The notes: a model not told the origin generated them from the sequence alone. Shown: positions 17,059 through 26,949, counted from the stretch's first letter. The stretch is 64,000 nucleotides of DNA from Listeria kieliensis (GCF_003369925.1 NZ_LARY01000002.1:868001-932000), one strand, 5' to 3'. Numbers and translations: made by a program.

Positions 17059-18419
17059 TATTGCTTTTTATATAAATAGAAAGCTCCAATAGCAGCAGCC
17101 AATAAGCCAAGAAGTGATGCTGCCCATCCAGAATGATCACCTGTTGCAGGCAAGGCTTGTTTGAACCTAGCAACATTTTCCAATGAAGAGCTCACCAATG
17201 CAATTGGATCCACATTGATTTGCGAATTTGTTTTGATTGCAGATTCAGGCTGGTAGGGCGCATCTTTATTTTCTTCGGCTTGTGTCGGCTCTTCTCGCGG
17301 TGTATTCCCACTTTCATCTGGACGATGTATGGATTCTTTTTCATAGACTAGCGTCACTTCTGAATTTGTGTCACTAAATGTTCCTGCAAGCTCTCCGATA
17401 TTTTCTTTAAACTGATAACCAGTAATGGACTCTACTTTAACTTCGTATGGCACACCTAGTTCGCCTTGCATTACAAAATCATCCGTGAGTTTCTTTCCTT
17501 CTTCATCTAAAAAGTGAACGGTAACTTGTCCCTTTGCAGCGACTGGTTCTACTAACTTTTCATAAACAAATTGAACATTTTGCTGTTCAAGTGAAAAGAG
17601 CCCCTTTTGTTCGCCATGAATGGTTTTCAATTGATAACCTTCCAACTGCTTAGCTTCAATTTGATATGCTTGCCCCACTTCACCTTCAATACTTTCTGGT
17701 TCTGCAAGTTTGTCTCCATTTTCATCCACAAAAGAAGCGATAACCTGTCCTTTTTGAGGTGCAGATTCAGCGGTATACGTATAAATAACTTCTTGCGTTT
17801 GATTCGTTAAAATGGGATCCGTATAAATCCCTTGCTCAGCCCCCTCTATGTTTACTAATGAATAACCCGGGATTTGAGGTGCTGCTTGGACAGCGTAAGG
17901 CTCGCCAATCGTTCCAATGGCCTGAAATGGCGGGACAAGTTCACTCCCGTTTTCATCCAAATAATAAGCTGTCACTAAACCGTTAATAAATTTGATATTG
18001 TACCAAACTCGTGTGACCGTACCGTCTGCTTTATTTTGGTAGTCAATGAAAATCGTGAAACCTTGATAATTAATATCTGAACTACTCTTGAAAAAATTAT
18101 TGATGGCTGACATTTGGATGCTATTTTGCTCACTTGCCGGGGAAATAGTATGACTATAATCTACGGATTTCATTCTTAACGGGGCATTTGATTTATAACT
18201 AAAGAAACTAGCTGTTAACGATATTTCATACTCTAATTCTTGATTTTTCAATTCTTCAGGAAGAGGTAGGTTCACTTTGAATTTTTCAAATGAAGCGGGG
18301 TTATAGTTGACTTTTAAATCATATTCCGTTTCGCTCTGTGCACTTACATCTAGCGGTTGAATAAATAGAAATAACCCCATGAATAGAATCCCCCAGAGAC
18401 TAGCAAATCTTTTGACCAC
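17058..18419 (-). CDS. LPXTG-anchored surface protein with MucBP repeats
   Basis: A 453-residue wall protein. It has a signal peptide (residues 1-27, ending DVSAQ) and an unassigned N-terminal domain (about 30-160). Three MucBP-type repeats follow (about 165-235, 240-300, 310-370), each starting with a pattern like GQVxxxFxDExGxKL and containing GYQ. Next is a Pro/Glu-rich wall-spanning region. The C-terminal sorting signal has LPATG near residue 421, a hydrophobic helix and YLYKKQ, a sortase A substrate. MucBP domains bind mucin-like glycans in related proteins; binding here is inferred. Short for the class. Confidence 0.9.
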   Translation of the reverse strand: MVKRFASLWGILFMGLFLFIQPLDVSAQSETEYDLKVNYNPASFEKFKVNLPLPEELKNQELEYEISLTASFFSYKSNAPLRMKSVDYSHTISPASEQNSIQMSAINNFFKSSSDINYQGFTIFIDYQNKADGTVTRVWYNIKFINGLVTAYYLDENGSELVPPFQAIGTIGEPYAVQAAPQIPGYSLVNIEGAEQGIYTDPILTNQTQEVIYTYTAESAPQKGQVIASFVDENGDKLAEPESIEGEVGQAYQIEAKQLEGYQLKTIHGEQKGLFSLEQQNVQFVYEKLVEPVAAKGQVTVHFLDEEGKKLTDDFVMQGELGVPYEVKVESITGYQFKENIGELAGTFSDTNSEVTLVYEKESIHRPDESGNTPREEPTQAEENKDAPYQPESAIKTNSQINVDPIALVSSSLENVARFKQALPATGDHSGWAASLLGLLAAAIGAFYLYKKQ

Positions 18420-18567
18420 TTACGACACTCCCTTATTTGTTATTTCGTTTATAGTAACATGTAAAAAAAGTCTGTTGTCATGGGAAAAACTCACTTTTTT
18501 TTACAAAAAAAATGCCGTTATGTCTATTTTGTGAACATTGATTGCTTTTTAGCTTTCAATCAAAAAA

Positions 18568-18608
18568 ATGTTTGGCTTCTTGCTACCCCTAGCCAAGAAA
18601 CCAAACAT
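18568..18608 (-). terminator. thi operon terminator
   Basis: Long stem ATGTTTGGCTTCTTG / CAAGAAACCAAACAT with a run of A/T at the minus-strand 3' side, immediately after the thiE stop. Confidence 0.9.
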
Positions 18609-18612
18609 AGCT

Positions 18613-19239
18613 TCATTTCAATTCAGCTACTTCTTCCTCTAAATTCGCGGCTTCCGTAAGAGCGGAAATGACCGCCACACCATCCGCACCAGCTTGCAAA
18701 ACAGCCGAAACATTTTCTGTCGTAATCCCGCCGATCGCAACGACAGGACACTCAATTCCTGCCTGGCGTATCTCTTCCAAAAGTGTAAGACCAACTGGTG
18801 CCTTCGCGTCTATCTTAGAGCTTGTCGCAAAAATCGGACCTACGCCTATATAGTCGAGTCCTTGCAAGTTGCTTGCTTCCGTTGCTTCTTGAAGCGAGCC
18901 CACAGACAGCCCCACTTTCATTTTCGCACCGCAAAGCTCGATTACTTCCTGAATCGGGCGGTCGTCCTGCCCGACGTGAACACCGTCTGCACCAAGCATA
19001 AGCGCGAGCTCAACATCGTCGTTTACAAAAAATGGAACTCCGTAAGATTGGCAAAGCAACTGACATTTTCGCGCCGTTTCAATCATTTTGACGCGTTCCG
19101 TTAAACTTCCAACCCCTTTTTCACGAAACTGGAAACAAGTAATCCCGACTTGTAAAGCTTTCTCCAGAAAGCCGACCAAATTCGCCTTCGCAACATCCTG
19201 CGTTCCTGCTATCAAATAAACCGCCAGTTCTTGCCTCAT
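18613..19239 (-). CDS. thiE: Thiamine-phosphate synthase
   Basis: A 208-residue TIM-barrel enzyme that joins HMP-pyrophosphate and thiazole phosphate to thiamine phosphate. Visible motifs include FQFREKG (substrate-binding), VNDDVELALMLGADGVHVGQDD, and the phosphate-binding VGPIFATSSK and AIGGITTEN. Its start overlaps the thiD stop (ATGA). With tenA, thiM and thiD it forms a salvage operon; no thiC or thiG is in the window, which suggests reliance on imported precursors. Confidence 0.95.
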   Translation of the reverse strand: MRQELAVYLIAGTQDVAKANLVGFLEKALQVGITCFQFREKGVGSLTERVKMIETARKCQLLCQSYGVPFFVNDDVELALMLGADGVHVGQDDRPIQEVIELCGAKMKVGLSVGSLQEATEASNLQGLDYIGVGPIFATSSKIDAKAPVGLTLLEEIRQAGIECPVVAIGGITTENVSAVLQAGADGVAVISALTEAANLEEEVAELK

Positions 19240-20039
19240 TTTTGCTCACACTCCCGGTAAGCAAAATGATTGGTCGGCCCATGACCGTGGCCAATTCCGA
19301 GTGTTTCTTTGATCGCACAACGAATGAACTCCTTGCCAGTCCGAACACTTTCAACAAGTGACTGGCCCTTCGCAAGTTCCGCTGTGATGCACGCCGAAAA
19401 AGTACAGCCCGTTCCATGCGTGTGCGGCGTATCAAAGCGCTCGCTTGAAAGCCAAATAGATTCTTGTGGACTAAAAAAGAAATCCGCAGCTTGCTCCGTA
19501 TTCGCATGACCGCCTTTGATCAGCGCAGCGTCTGCCCCCAAATCTATGAGCATCCGTGCCGCTTTTTCGACCGCTTCCGCCGTTTCAATCCGCATCCCAA
19601 CTAACGCTTCCGCCTCCGGAATATTTGGCGTAATCAAAGTCGCAAGTGGCAGCAAGTCTTCCTGGAGCGCCTGAAGAGCTTCCTTTTCAAGCAACGCCTC
19701 CCCACCTTTTGCAATCATCACCGGATCAATCACAAGCTGAATCCCCGGCCAGTTCTTCAGTTCCGCCGCCACATGCCGAATAACCTCCGCATCCACGAGC
19801 ATCCCTGTTTTCACCACTTGTGGCATCAAATCCTCACGAATCGCCACAAGTTGGTCATCCAAAATCGCCGCTGGAACTTTATGAAACGACTTCACGCCAA
19901 GCGTATTTTGCGCGGTCACCGCTGTAATCACCGACATCCCGTAAACGCCGCGTTCTTGAAAAGTTTTTAAATCAGCTTGAATCCCAGCCCCGCCGCCGCT
20001 ATCAGAACCAGCAATCGTTAACGCTTTTGCAATTTTCAT
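19236..20039 (-). CDS. thiD: Hydroxymethylpyrimidine/phosphomethylpyrimidine kinase
   Basis: A 267-residue ribokinase-fold enzyme phosphorylating HMP and HMP-P. It has [20 protein letters not shown] at the N-terminus (substrate loop), DPVMIAKGG in the middle, and [18 protein letters not shown] as anion hole and catalytic region. The ATG at 20039 has GGAG 9 nt upstream and overlaps the thiM stop by 4 nt; the 19-residue longer reading is not supported. Confidence 0.95.
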   Translation of the reverse strand: MKIAKALTIAGSDSGGGAGIQADLKTFQERGVYGMSVITAVTAQNTLGVKSFHKVPAAILDDQLVAIREDLMPQVVKTGMLVDAEVIRHVAAELKNWPGIQLVIDPVMIAKGGEALLEKEALQALQEDLLPLATLITPNIPEAEALVGMRIETAEAVEKAARMLIDLGADAALIKGGHANTEQAADFFFSPQESIWLSSERFDTPHTHGTGCTFSACITAELAKGQSLVESVRTGKEFIRCAIKETLGIGHGHGPTNHFAYRECEQK

Positions 20040-20854
20040 TCTGGATGGCTCCTTTCTTCGAGCATGACACGTTCCTGAACAGCTTCCTTCGACCAATTCG
20101 CAAGCGCATCCAAAAATACTGGCCGAAACGATCCAGGTAGATTCGCGGAACCAAGTTTTTCTTCCGCGAACTCAGAAGCAACCGCATAGCTCGCACAGGC
20201 TTCAAGACAAGCTAGATAAGCCGCATCAGTTGGGGAAACCGCAATAAACGCCCCGCAAACCGCGCTCAAAAGACAGCCCGAACCCGTAATTCTTGGTAAA
20301 AGTTTACTGCCATTTGTGATTTTCGCAAACTGATCGCCATCCGAAATCACATCGCTCGCCCCGCTTAAAACAGCGATCGTTCTGTATTTCTTCGCCACTT
20401 GCCGCGCGATTTCGACTTGATCGGCGTCGCCACTTCCCGCATCAACACCTTTCCCTTGCCACGCTATGTCAGCCAGTACAGCCATTTCGCCAGCGTTACC
20501 ACGAATCGCCGTAAACTTGACCTCCTCAAGCAACTCAGCTACTACTTTGCGCCTAAAACGTGTTGCCCCAACTCCAACCGGATCAAGGACAACCGGAGTC
20601 TCAGCCTCATTCGCCGCTTTCCCAGCTTGTTTCATCGCTCGAACAAGTTCAGCGTCAAGCGTCCCAATGTTAATCACGAGCACATCCGAAGCCGCCGCCA
20701 TTTCTGCGACTTCTTCCGCTGCTGATGCCATGATCGGTGAAGCTCCAATCGCAAGCAAACCATCTGCTGAATCACCTGCCACCACAATATTTGTAATATT
20801 ATGTACTAACGGATTTTGTTTTTTCACTTGTTCCAATAAATCAAACCGTCTCAT
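20036..20854 (-). CDS. thiM: Hydroxyethylthiazole kinase
   Basis: A 272-residue ribokinase-like enzyme that salvages hydroxyethylthiazole. It carries [11 protein letters not shown] and [12 protein letters not shown] at the N-terminal active site, [14 protein letters not shown], and the C-terminal [15 protein letters not shown] containing the catalytic Cys. It overlaps tenA upstream by 14 nt and thiD downstream by 4 nt, so the four genes are translationally linked. Confidence 0.95.
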   Translation of the reverse strand: MRRFDLLEQVKKQNPLVHNITNIVVAGDSADGLLAIGASPIMASAAEEVAEMAAASDVLVINIGTLDAELVRAMKQAGKAANEAETPVVLDPVGVGATRFRRKVVAELLEEVKFTAIRGNAGEMAVLADIAWQGKGVDAGSGDADQVEIARQVAKKYRTIAVLSGASDVISDGDQFAKITNGSKLLPRITGSGCLLSAVCGAFIAVSPTDAAYLACLEACASYAVASEFAEEKLGSANLPGSFRPVFLDALANWSKEAVQERVMLEERSHPE

Positions 20855-21521
20855 TTTCTACACCTCGCCATACTTGCTTTTGGAATGCCATATTGAAAAA
20901 TTCGACCTCTAGTTCCGCGCTGATGAGGAAGCCTTTGCGCATTCGCTCACGCACAGCCTCACTTGCTTGTTGCGCCGCTTTTTCCACCAATTCTTTTTGC
21001 AAGAAAACGGCCGCTTGATATTCCTTAGCCGCATAACTCGCGAGCAACTCTTGATAAAGCGGATGTGGGCTCTTTTCCTTCAGATACAGATTGCCCATAT
21101 CCGCATATAGCGCATAACATGGCAGAAGTGCAGCCATCGTTATCCCAAATTCATCCGAAAAAGCCATCCGGTACAAATGAGACGTATAATGATAAGCCGC
21201 TGGTGACGGTTGCACCGCCGTTAAAGCTTGATCCGAAATGCCTGCACGCGGATAAAAAGCTTCGCGCATGCTCAGTTCAGAGGTGCGTAAGCGTTCAAGT
21301 ACGCGATCCATTTCGAATTCAACCTTTGGATCACGCGTTTGCATCTTCGCTAGTCGAGTAACTTTCACAAAATGAGTGAGGTAATAATGGTCTTGCAATA
21401 AGTAATAAATAAACTTTTCTTCTTCGAGCGAACCATCAGCAAGACCCCGTACAAACGGATGTGTAAGGCTTTCCTGCCAAACACCCCTTGCTTCTTTTTC
21501 CCAAGCTTTTACAAATTCCAT
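20841..21521 (-). CDS. tenA: Thiaminase II / aminopyrimidine aminohydrolase
   Basis: A 226-residue all-helical TenA protein. It has [28 protein letters not shown] near the N-terminus and [13 protein letters not shown] with the catalytic Cys (about residue 135). The enzyme hydrolyses degraded thiamine bases to HMP, feeding ThiD. It is the first gene behind the TPP riboswitch. Confidence 0.94.
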   Translation of the reverse strand: MEFVKAWEKEARGVWQESLTHPFVRGLADGSLEEEKFIYYLLQDHYYLTHFVKVTRLAKMQTRDPKVEFEMDRVLERLRTSELSMREAFYPRAGISDQALTAVQPSPAAYHYTSHLYRMAFSDEFGITMAALLPCYALYADMGNLYLKEKSPHPLYQELLASYAAKEYQAAVFLQKELVEKAAQQASEAVRERMRKGFLISAELEVEFFNMAFQKQVWRGVENETV

Positions 21522-21570
21522 CTAGACATCATCCTTTCTTTTAGAAAAAATGCGCCTATTTCTTAGCACA

Positions 21571-21628
21571 AAAAACGCGCCTTCTATTTCCAGATTTGCA
21601 AAACAAACAAAGAAATAGAAAAGCGCGC
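21571..21628 (-). terminator. Riboswitch expression-platform terminator
   Basis: Minus-strand stem CGCGCTTTTCTATTTC / GAAATAGAAGGCGCG followed by TTTTTT. It sits between the TPP aptamer and tenA, as expected for transcriptional attenuation when TPP is bound. Confidence 0.9.
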
Positions 21629-21660
21629 TGCTTTTTAAAAATTTCCACTTCCCTACGCTT

Positions 21661-21733
21661 GCACTAACAAACAGGTTCAAAGGGTCAGAAAGAATTCTTT
21701 CTATCTCAGCCGCAAGTCGGCCCCCCTAGTGTT
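21661..21733 (-). promoter_or_regulatory. TPP riboswitch aptamer (THI box)
   Basis: On the minus strand the conserved THI elements appear in order: a GGGG-rich 5' side, GCGGCTGAGATAG, and ACCCTTTGAACCTG. The flanks CACTA / TAGTG can close helix P1. It precedes the tenA-thiM-thiD-thiE operon with an intrinsic terminator in between. Confidence 0.95.
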
Positions 21734-21797
21734 GCATTATTTACTTTTTCCCATCATAACATAGCTTCTTCTAAGCGACAATCTTTCCAGATGTAAC

Positions 21798-22937
21798 TTA
21801 GTCGAAAATCGTAGCCATTTTCGGTGCATCAAACACTTCATAATAGATATCTGCTTCGCTCGCACCAGCTTCAATCAAAGCATTTTTTACACCAATCGTA
21901 AATTCTGGTCGCCCGCAAAGATAAAAAGCCATCGGTTCGCTAAAATCAAGCCAGTTTTTCAACTTTTCGGCATTGATCCTGCCTTCTGTGCTGGTTTCAT
22001 TCGTAATGATTTCTACTTTATCACGGAGCGGTGCCACTTCTTTTTCGAAGATTTTATCCGCCAAATGCCGATAATTTTGAATCCAAATAGTTTTCTTGCC
22101 TTGTTCTTGTGAAGCCTTTGCCATTGGTAAAATAGGTGTCATACCGATTCCTGAGCTGATAAGCACATTCGCTTGGCTGTTTTCAGCTAAGCAAAAATCA
22201 CCCGCTGGCGCACTTAAACAAATTTCATCGCCAGGTTTAACTTCTTGCGTCAAATAGTTCGAGATAATGCCTTTGTTTTCCTTCCGAATCGCAATATGCA
22301 CTTGGTTTTTCGTTTCATCGGCCGCATAGATAGAATAATGACGATTGGAAAAATAAGTTTCGCCATCTTTTTTTATTCGAACGGTAATATATTCACCCGG
22401 AATGACTTTGCCAATTCCGAAGTCCGACTGTAAACCAATTTTGACAAATCCATCTACCGGTTTCTCGACAGAAATCACTGTAAAAGGTTTGAAATCGTGC
22501 CAAGCCTCTTCTTTGTACATTTCTTTTTCAGCATCAATGAAAACCTGAGCAATTTCGCCATACGCCGCTGTCCACGCTTCAATAATTTCATCTGTCGACG
22601 CATCTCCAAGCACGATTCCGATTGCTTGAATCAAGTAATGCCCTACAATTGGATAATGTTCTGGTTTTACTTGCAATGCGCGGTGCTTATATCCAACTTG
22701 AATCACATATGGCTTAATGACTGAAAGATCGTCAATATTCATCGCCGCTGCAAGAACCATATTCGCAAGCGCCTTTGACTGTGTTCCCTCACGTTGATTA
22801 TTTTGATTAAAAATATTCAACAATTCCGGGTGTGCCTGAAACATATTTTGGTAAAAAATGCTCGTAATTTCTGTCCCCTTGTCCTGTAAAAATGGAATAG
22901 TGCTTTTTACAATTTCTTTCGTCTTTTCATCTAACAT
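21798..22937 (-). CDS. hmp: Flavohaemoglobin (nitric oxide dioxygenase)
   Basis: A 379-residue fusion of a globin (1-140) and a ferredoxin-reductase module (about 145-379). The globin has Tyr at B10 (SIFYQNMF), a distal Gln and the proximal His in GYKHRALQV. The reductase has RHYSIY for FAD, ISSGIGMTPILPMAKA for NAD(P)H and FYLCGRPEF near the C-terminus. The enzyme converts NO to nitrate with O2. Its place next to a nitrate-respiring gene set fits NO detoxification, but it is a separate transcription unit and no NreC box was found upstream. Confidence 0.94.
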   Translation of the reverse strand: MLDEKTKEIVKSTIPFLQDKGTEITSIFYQNMFQAHPELLNIFNQNNQREGTQSKALANMVLAAAMNIDDLSVIKPYVIQVGYKHRALQVKPEHYPIVGHYLIQAIGIVLGDASTDEIIEAWTAAYGEIAQVFIDAEKEMYKEEAWHDFKPFTVISVEKPVDGFVKIGLQSDFGIGKVIPGEYITVRIKKDGETYFSNRHYSIYAADETKNQVHIAIRKENKGIISNYLTQEVKPGDEICLSAPAGDFCLAENSQANVLISSGIGMTPILPMAKASQEQGKKTIWIQNYRHLADKIFEKEVAPLRDKVEIITNETSTEGRINAEKLKNWLDFSEPMAFYLCGRPEFTIGVKNALIEAGASEADIYYEVFDAPKMATIFD

Positions 22938-23007
22938 TCGTGTTTTCCCCCGTCCAATTCATGCTGTGATGCCCTACAAGTCGGTCTTTACAGCAACTGA
23001 AAACGCC

Positions 23008-23631
23008 TCAGAGTCCAAAAGCCTGGTATAAATTCTTGAAAAAAGTTTCTTCATCCTGTATTTCCCATTTTTCTTCATCTTCCGGATGTTGCTTCAAACG
23101 CAAGGTAACCGTTTCAGCCTTCGATTTCGCCTTGCTTTCTAAAAACATCCGCTCAAGAAACTCAAAACTTGCTACGTCAACGATTTTTTCCATTTCTTTA
23201 TCTGTACTTTCAGCTTCAACAGCCTTAGCAGCCGATTGGCCCGCTTTCTGATCCAACTGGCTATCCAAATCCACTCCCTTGATCTGAATCAAAGCAACAG
23301 CTTCCTTTCCCGTGTCACGCTTAACGTGCACCGAATAAGAAGTTGCTTTTTTCAAATGTGTACTTAGCTTTTGATGCAATGAAGCAATCTTTTCTTCTGA
23401 AACTTCCGGTAAAGCATTTTGCATGGTTGTTAAAAATACATTTTCGTTTTCTTTTTGAACCAGTCGATCATCTAACCCATAAATCGATTCTAGTTCCGGC
23501 GTATCTTCCTGATAGATATAGCAGTCTACAATCGCCCGAGCCGCTTTATCTGCTTCTTCTGGACGACTGCAACCACTAAATAGAATCAGCATCGATAGCG
23601 TCCCTATAAGCGCTACAACAAGCTTCTTCAT
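23008..23631 (-). CDS. Lipoprotein of unknown function (DUF5105-like)
   Basis: A 207-residue lipoprotein with signal peptide KKLVVALIGTLSMLILFSGC; the lipobox LFSGC places the lipidated Cys at about 20. The mature part is helical and charged (ADKAARAIVDCYIYQED...) and resembles small surface lipoproteins of the DUF5105 kind, with no catalytic motif. The ATG at 23631 is chosen because the upstream 18 codons lack a signal peptide, and a G-rich ribosome site precedes this Met. Role unknown. Confidence 0.75.
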   Translation of the reverse strand: MKKLVVALIGTLSMLILFSGCSRPEEADKAARAIVDCYIYQEDTPELESIYGLDDRLVQKENENVFLTTMQNALPEVSEEKIASLHQKLSTHLKKATSYSVHVKRDTGKEAVALIQIKGVDLDSQLDQKAGQSAAKAVEAESTDKEMEKIVDVASFEFLERMFLESKAKSKAETVTLRLKQHPEDEEKWEIQDEETFFKNLYQAFGL

Positions 23632-23758
23632 TTTGTTTCCCCCGATTTTCCTGACGCTGCAGCATGATCTGCTGTTACCTTTCATATTGAAAAACTCTTT
23701 TTCTAGAAAACAAGACCCAAATTTGTTTAACGAACAAGACTAGATTTTCATTTTACAT

Positions 23759-24469
23759 TTACTTGTCCAAAACAACGACATAAGTAACTTCGATTGGACC
23801 ATGAACCCCAACAACTAGCTGCATTTCAATATCCCCTGAATTAGACGGTCCAGAAATAAAGTTAATCGAAGAGCCCACTTGTTCCCCGTTTTTTTCTTTT
23901 TGGTCATAATATTCCGCTGCTTGAGTCGAACGCGGTACAATTTTGCTTTTGGGAATAACCGCAATATAATGAACCGGTAAAAAGTGAAGCGAGCGCCCTT
24001 GTTCAGGACTAGATTCAACAACCACCGAGCCACTTTCTGCAAGTAAAAATTCCGCAAAAGCAATTGCGATATTCGCTTCACTAGCCACGACAATATTTCC
24101 TTTTCGGTTCGCGTCACCTTTTTGCCAAACTTTCACCGTCGCATTCGGCCAGTTATCAGCAAGAAGCGCTTCTAATCCGTATTCAGAAAAACGCGGATCA
24201 TCTGCGATCAAAACAGACTCATCGCCAAACTGGTGGCAAATCGCCTGAAGCGTTTCAGATAGCCCCTCAAGTGATGTTTCCACCAAATCCGTATGAATCT
24301 TGGCGCTTGATGCTTTAGCTATTTCAAGCAACTCATCTTGCGTTTTACCGCTAAGCGTAGTGTGGACCACATCATGAACGTAAGTTGGACGCGGAACTTC
24401 CTCACGAATTCGTTCACGGCCAAGTCGCTCTGCAACATGATTTAAAAAACTTTCCTGATTATTACTCAT
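23759..24469 (-). CDS. lutC: Lactate utilisation protein C (LUD domain)
   Basis: A 236-residue LUD-domain protein. Typical features are SGKTQDELLEIAKASSAKIH, the central FAEFLLAESGSVVVESSPEQGRS block and the C-terminal ISGPSNSGDIEMQLVVGVHGP signature. With LutA and LutB it forms the iron-sulfur lactate oxidase complex making pyruvate from L-lactate. The ATG at 24469 overlaps the lutB stop by 8 nt, matching operon coupling; the longer upstream frame is unsupported. Confidence 0.92.
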   Translation of the reverse strand: MSNNQESFLNHVAERLGRERIREEVPRPTYVHDVVHTTLSGKTQDELLEIAKASSAKIHTDLVETSLEGLSETLQAICHQFGDESVLIADDPRFSEYGLEALLADNWPNATVKVWQKGDANRKGNIVVASEANIAIAFAEFLLAESGSVVVESSPEQGRSLHFLPVHYIAVIPKSKIVPRSTQAAEYYDQKEKNGEQVGSSINFISGPSNSGDIEMQLVVGVHGPIEVTYVVVLDK

Positions 24470-25943
24470 TCGATTCGCCCTTCTTTGCTCGATTTTTATA
24501 CCAGTTGCGGAAATTGTCTTTTGGTTTTGGCGGCCGCGGTAAATCACGCACCTGTGTCCAGCCTTTGATAAGTCCAAATCCGCCAGAAACAAAGCCACCA
24601 AATTGATACATATTATCAATCTTAGCATCGTGATGTAAGCCAAGCATGCTCACACCAGCGTGCCCAAACGTCATCGCTTGCTTGAATAAAAACGGTGAGG
24701 CTGTTGCTTTCGCGATTACCTTCATTTGTGTATTTTCAAAGCCATGTTTCATTTTGAGCTCATCCGTCATCACCCGACGATGCGCAATCAAAAGCTCGTG
24801 TAACGGGATTTTAACCGGACAAGTTTCCGTACAAGCACCACAAAGACTCGACGCATAAGGAAGTTCACCAAATTGCTCATAACCGCCGAGCACAGGCGAA
24901 AGAACCGCCCCAATTGGCCCCGGATAAATCGAGCCGTAACCATGTCCACCGATCGCACGATAAACCGGACAAACATTTAAGCAAGAACCACAACGAATGC
25001 ATTGCAAAACTGATTGGAATTCCGTTCCCAGTGCATTAGAGCGCGAGTTATCGAGTATCACAACATGAAAATCTTCCGGACCGTCCGCTTCCTCGCTCAG
25101 TTTGGGTCCTGAAAACGTAATGTAACTCGTCAAACTCTGCCCAACAGCACTTCTCGAAAGCAAGTTGTCCATCACTTCCGCATCCGCCATCGTTGGAACA
25201 ATCCGTTCCATCCCCATCAAAACAATTTGCGTATCGGGAATACTTTCACAAAGATCGGCATTCCCTTCGTTCGTCACCAAGTTCACCATGCCGCTATTTG
25301 CAACCGCAAAGTTACAACCCGTAATCCCGATGTCCGCTTCAAGGAAAAACTCGCGCAACACCTGTCTCGCAAAGCGAGCCATGTGCTTCGGCTCATTATC
25401 CCCAGTGTAATTCAACTTTTCAGCAAAGACTTCTCGAATTTGCTCCCGGTTTTTATGTATATCCGGAAAAACAATGTGCGAAGGCTCGTCCCAGTCGTCC
25501 ATCTGTAAAATAAATTCCGCAAGGTCCGTTTCCATCACAGAAACGCCGTCAATTCCAAGCAGCACTTGATCCAAATCAATTTCCGTTGTCACCATTGATT
25601 TCGACTTCACAATTTTCTTCGCTTGCTTGGCACGGACAACCGCTTCCACATAGTCTGTCGCTTCCTTTTCCGTTCTTGCAAAAAAGACTTTCCCGCCTTT
25701 TTTCGTCACATTTTCCGCAAACTGTTCCAAATAATAATCCAAGTGCGTCAGTGTGTGCTGACGAATTTGTTCGCCTACTTCGCGCCACTCTTCCCAGTTA
25801 CCTAGTTCCTTCCGTGACGTTTCGCGCTTCACCCACTGATCGTCTTGCGATTTAGCAACAGCTTTGCGCATAAACGTATCATTCATACTATCTTCAATTC
25901 GTGTTTTAAAATCCTTTTCACTCGTTGATAAAGCCATTTTCAT
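24462..25943 (-). CDS. lutB: Lactate utilisation protein B (iron-sulfur, LUD domain)
   Basis: A 493-residue protein with an N-terminal LUD domain, two 4Fe-4S ferredoxin motifs (CIRCGSCLNVCPVYR and CGACTETCPVKIP, about residues 315-380) and a C-terminal DUF3390-like tail. ITGCNFAVANSGMVNLVTNEGN is the conserved LUD core. It is part of the LutABC L-lactate oxidation complex. Two start codons (25943, 25937) are both compatible with the AGGAG site. Confidence 0.94.
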   Translation of the reverse strand: MKMALSTSEKDFKTRIEDSMNDTFMRKAVAKSQDDQWVKRETSRKELGNWEEWREVGEQIRQHTLTHLDYYLEQFAENVTKKGGKVFFARTEKEATDYVEAVVRAKQAKKIVKSKSMVTTEIDLDQVLLGIDGVSVMETDLAEFILQMDDWDEPSHIVFPDIHKNREQIREVFAEKLNYTGDNEPKHMARFARQVLREFFLEADIGITGCNFAVANSGMVNLVTNEGNADLCESIPDTQIVLMGMERIVPTMADAEVMDNLLSRSAVGQSLTSYITFSGPKLSEEADGPEDFHVVILDNSRSNALGTEFQSVLQCIRCGSCLNVCPVYRAIGGHGYGSIYPGPIGAVLSPVLGGYEQFGELPYASSLCGACTETCPVKIPLHELLIAHRRVMTDELKMKHGFENTQMKVIAKATASPFLFKQAMTFGHAGVSMLGLHHDAKIDNMYQFGGFVSGGFGLIKGWTQVRDLPRPPKPKDNFRNWYKNRAKKGESNE

Positions 25944-25951
25944 TCACTCTC

Positions 25952-26695
25952 CTATACCGCGCTTAGCTTCGACTTATCTTGAACTTGATTCAATACTTCG
26001 GCAATGTGCATAATCTTGATTTCTTTTCCTAATCGGTTAAATTTACCACCAATATTCATCAAACAACCCATATCTGCACTGATTAAAATTTCTGCTTCCG
26101 TATCAATCACGTCTTGTACTTTCTCTGAAACCATTTGCTCCGAGATCTCCGGCATTTTAACCGAGAAAGTTCCGCCAAAACCACAGCAATTTTCCACGTG
26201 CGGTAGGGGCACCATTTCAAGTCCCTTCACTTTATCAAGCAGTTCGAACGGCGCTTCACGCTCGCCTAAAATTCGTGTCATATGGCAAGAACGATGGTAA
26301 GTTGCTTTTCCATTTAATTCCGCTCCGACATCCGTCACGCCAAGCACGCGGTAAATAAATTGAGAAAATTCATAGGTCTTTTCGCTAAGTTCACGCGCTG
26401 CCTCAGCAAGCTCTGGATCATCCTTAAAAATTTCCTTATATTCTCGCATCATCCCCACGCAAGAACCAGAAGGTCCAACGATATATTCCGAATCCTTAAA
26501 AGCCTTTAATTGATTTCGCAAAGTTGCTTTCGTATCTTCCATGTAGCCGCTATTATAAGTCGGCTGGCCACAACAAACTTGTGATTCTGGAAAATCTGTT
26601 TCAACGCCAAGACGTTCCAGACATTCCACCATCGCAATTCCAACATTTGGAAACATCATATCCACTAAACATGTTGAAAAAATACTGACTTTCAT
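25952..26695 (-). CDS. lutA: Lactate utilisation protein A (CCG-domain)
   Basis: A 247-residue protein with two cysteine-rich CCG domains ([16 protein letters not shown] near residue 45 and [14 protein letters not shown] near 175), as in glycolate oxidase GlcF and heterodisulfide reductase subunits. It serves in electron transfer within LutABC. The ATG at 26695 has GGAGG 8 nt upstream. The gene follows a 31-codon ORF by 68 nt without an intervening terminator. Confidence 0.93.
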   Translation of the reverse strand: MKVSIFSTCLVDMMFPNVGIAMVECLERLGVETDFPESQVCCGQPTYNSGYMEDTKATLRNQLKAFKDSEYIVGPSGSCVGMMREYKEIFKDDPELAEAARELSEKTYEFSQFIYRVLGVTDVGAELNGKATYHRSCHMTRILGEREAPFELLDKVKGLEMVPLPHVENCCGFGGTFSVKMPEISEQMVSEKVQDVIDTEAEILISADMGCLMNIGGKFNRLGKEIKIMHIAEVLNQVQDKSKLSAV

Positions 26696-26763
26696 TTTAT
26701 ACGCCTCCATCACTTTCTTACCTATTCAGAGCTGATTTCATCAATTTTTATCCTGAAAAAAAT

Positions 26764-26859
26764 TTACGCCCCACGAATGGATTTGCTTGCAAAAAAATGA
26801 GTTGTCCAGTTTGTGCCTAACAAACCAAGATTTAACGTATCCTTCACGACTTGTTCCAT
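26764..26859 (-). CDS. 31-residue small ORF upstream of lutABC
   Basis: An ATG-started frame of 31 codons with a good ribosome site (AAAGAGGTG, 7 nt upstream) and a TATAAT element (26887-26892, minus) about 30 nt before the ATG. The peptide begins MEQVVKDTLNLGLLG and ends FFASKSIRGA. It is slightly amphipathic, with no clear membrane helix or signal. It shares a transcript with lutABC as far as can be seen. It may be a small protein or a leader peptide; I do not recognise it. Confidence 0.6.
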   Translation of the reverse strand: MEQVVKDTLNLGLLGTNWTTHFFASKSIRGA

Positions 26860-26886
26860 CTTCCAGCACCTCTTTTCTTTGTAATC

Positions 26887-26911
26887 ATTATAAACTAATT
26901 CTCAGGAGAAT
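26887..26911 (-). promoter_or_regulatory. Promoter and palindrome upstream of the small ORF and lutABC
   Basis: A consensus TATAAT (26887-26892, minus) precedes the small ORF. Directly upstream is the perfect palindrome ATTCTCAGGAGAAT (26898-26911), placed where a -35/operator would lie. No clear -35 hexamer is present, so an activator or repressor at the palindrome is plausible. Confidence 0.5.
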
Positions 26912-26949
26912 GCTCGAGTAAATCCAAGAAAATGGAATTCCCTTAAACT

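Noticed and set aside
22938-23007. NreC box upstream of flavohaemoglobin
   Set aside because: Only one TAGGG half-site (GCCCTA at about 22973) is present, without the second half at N4 spacing.
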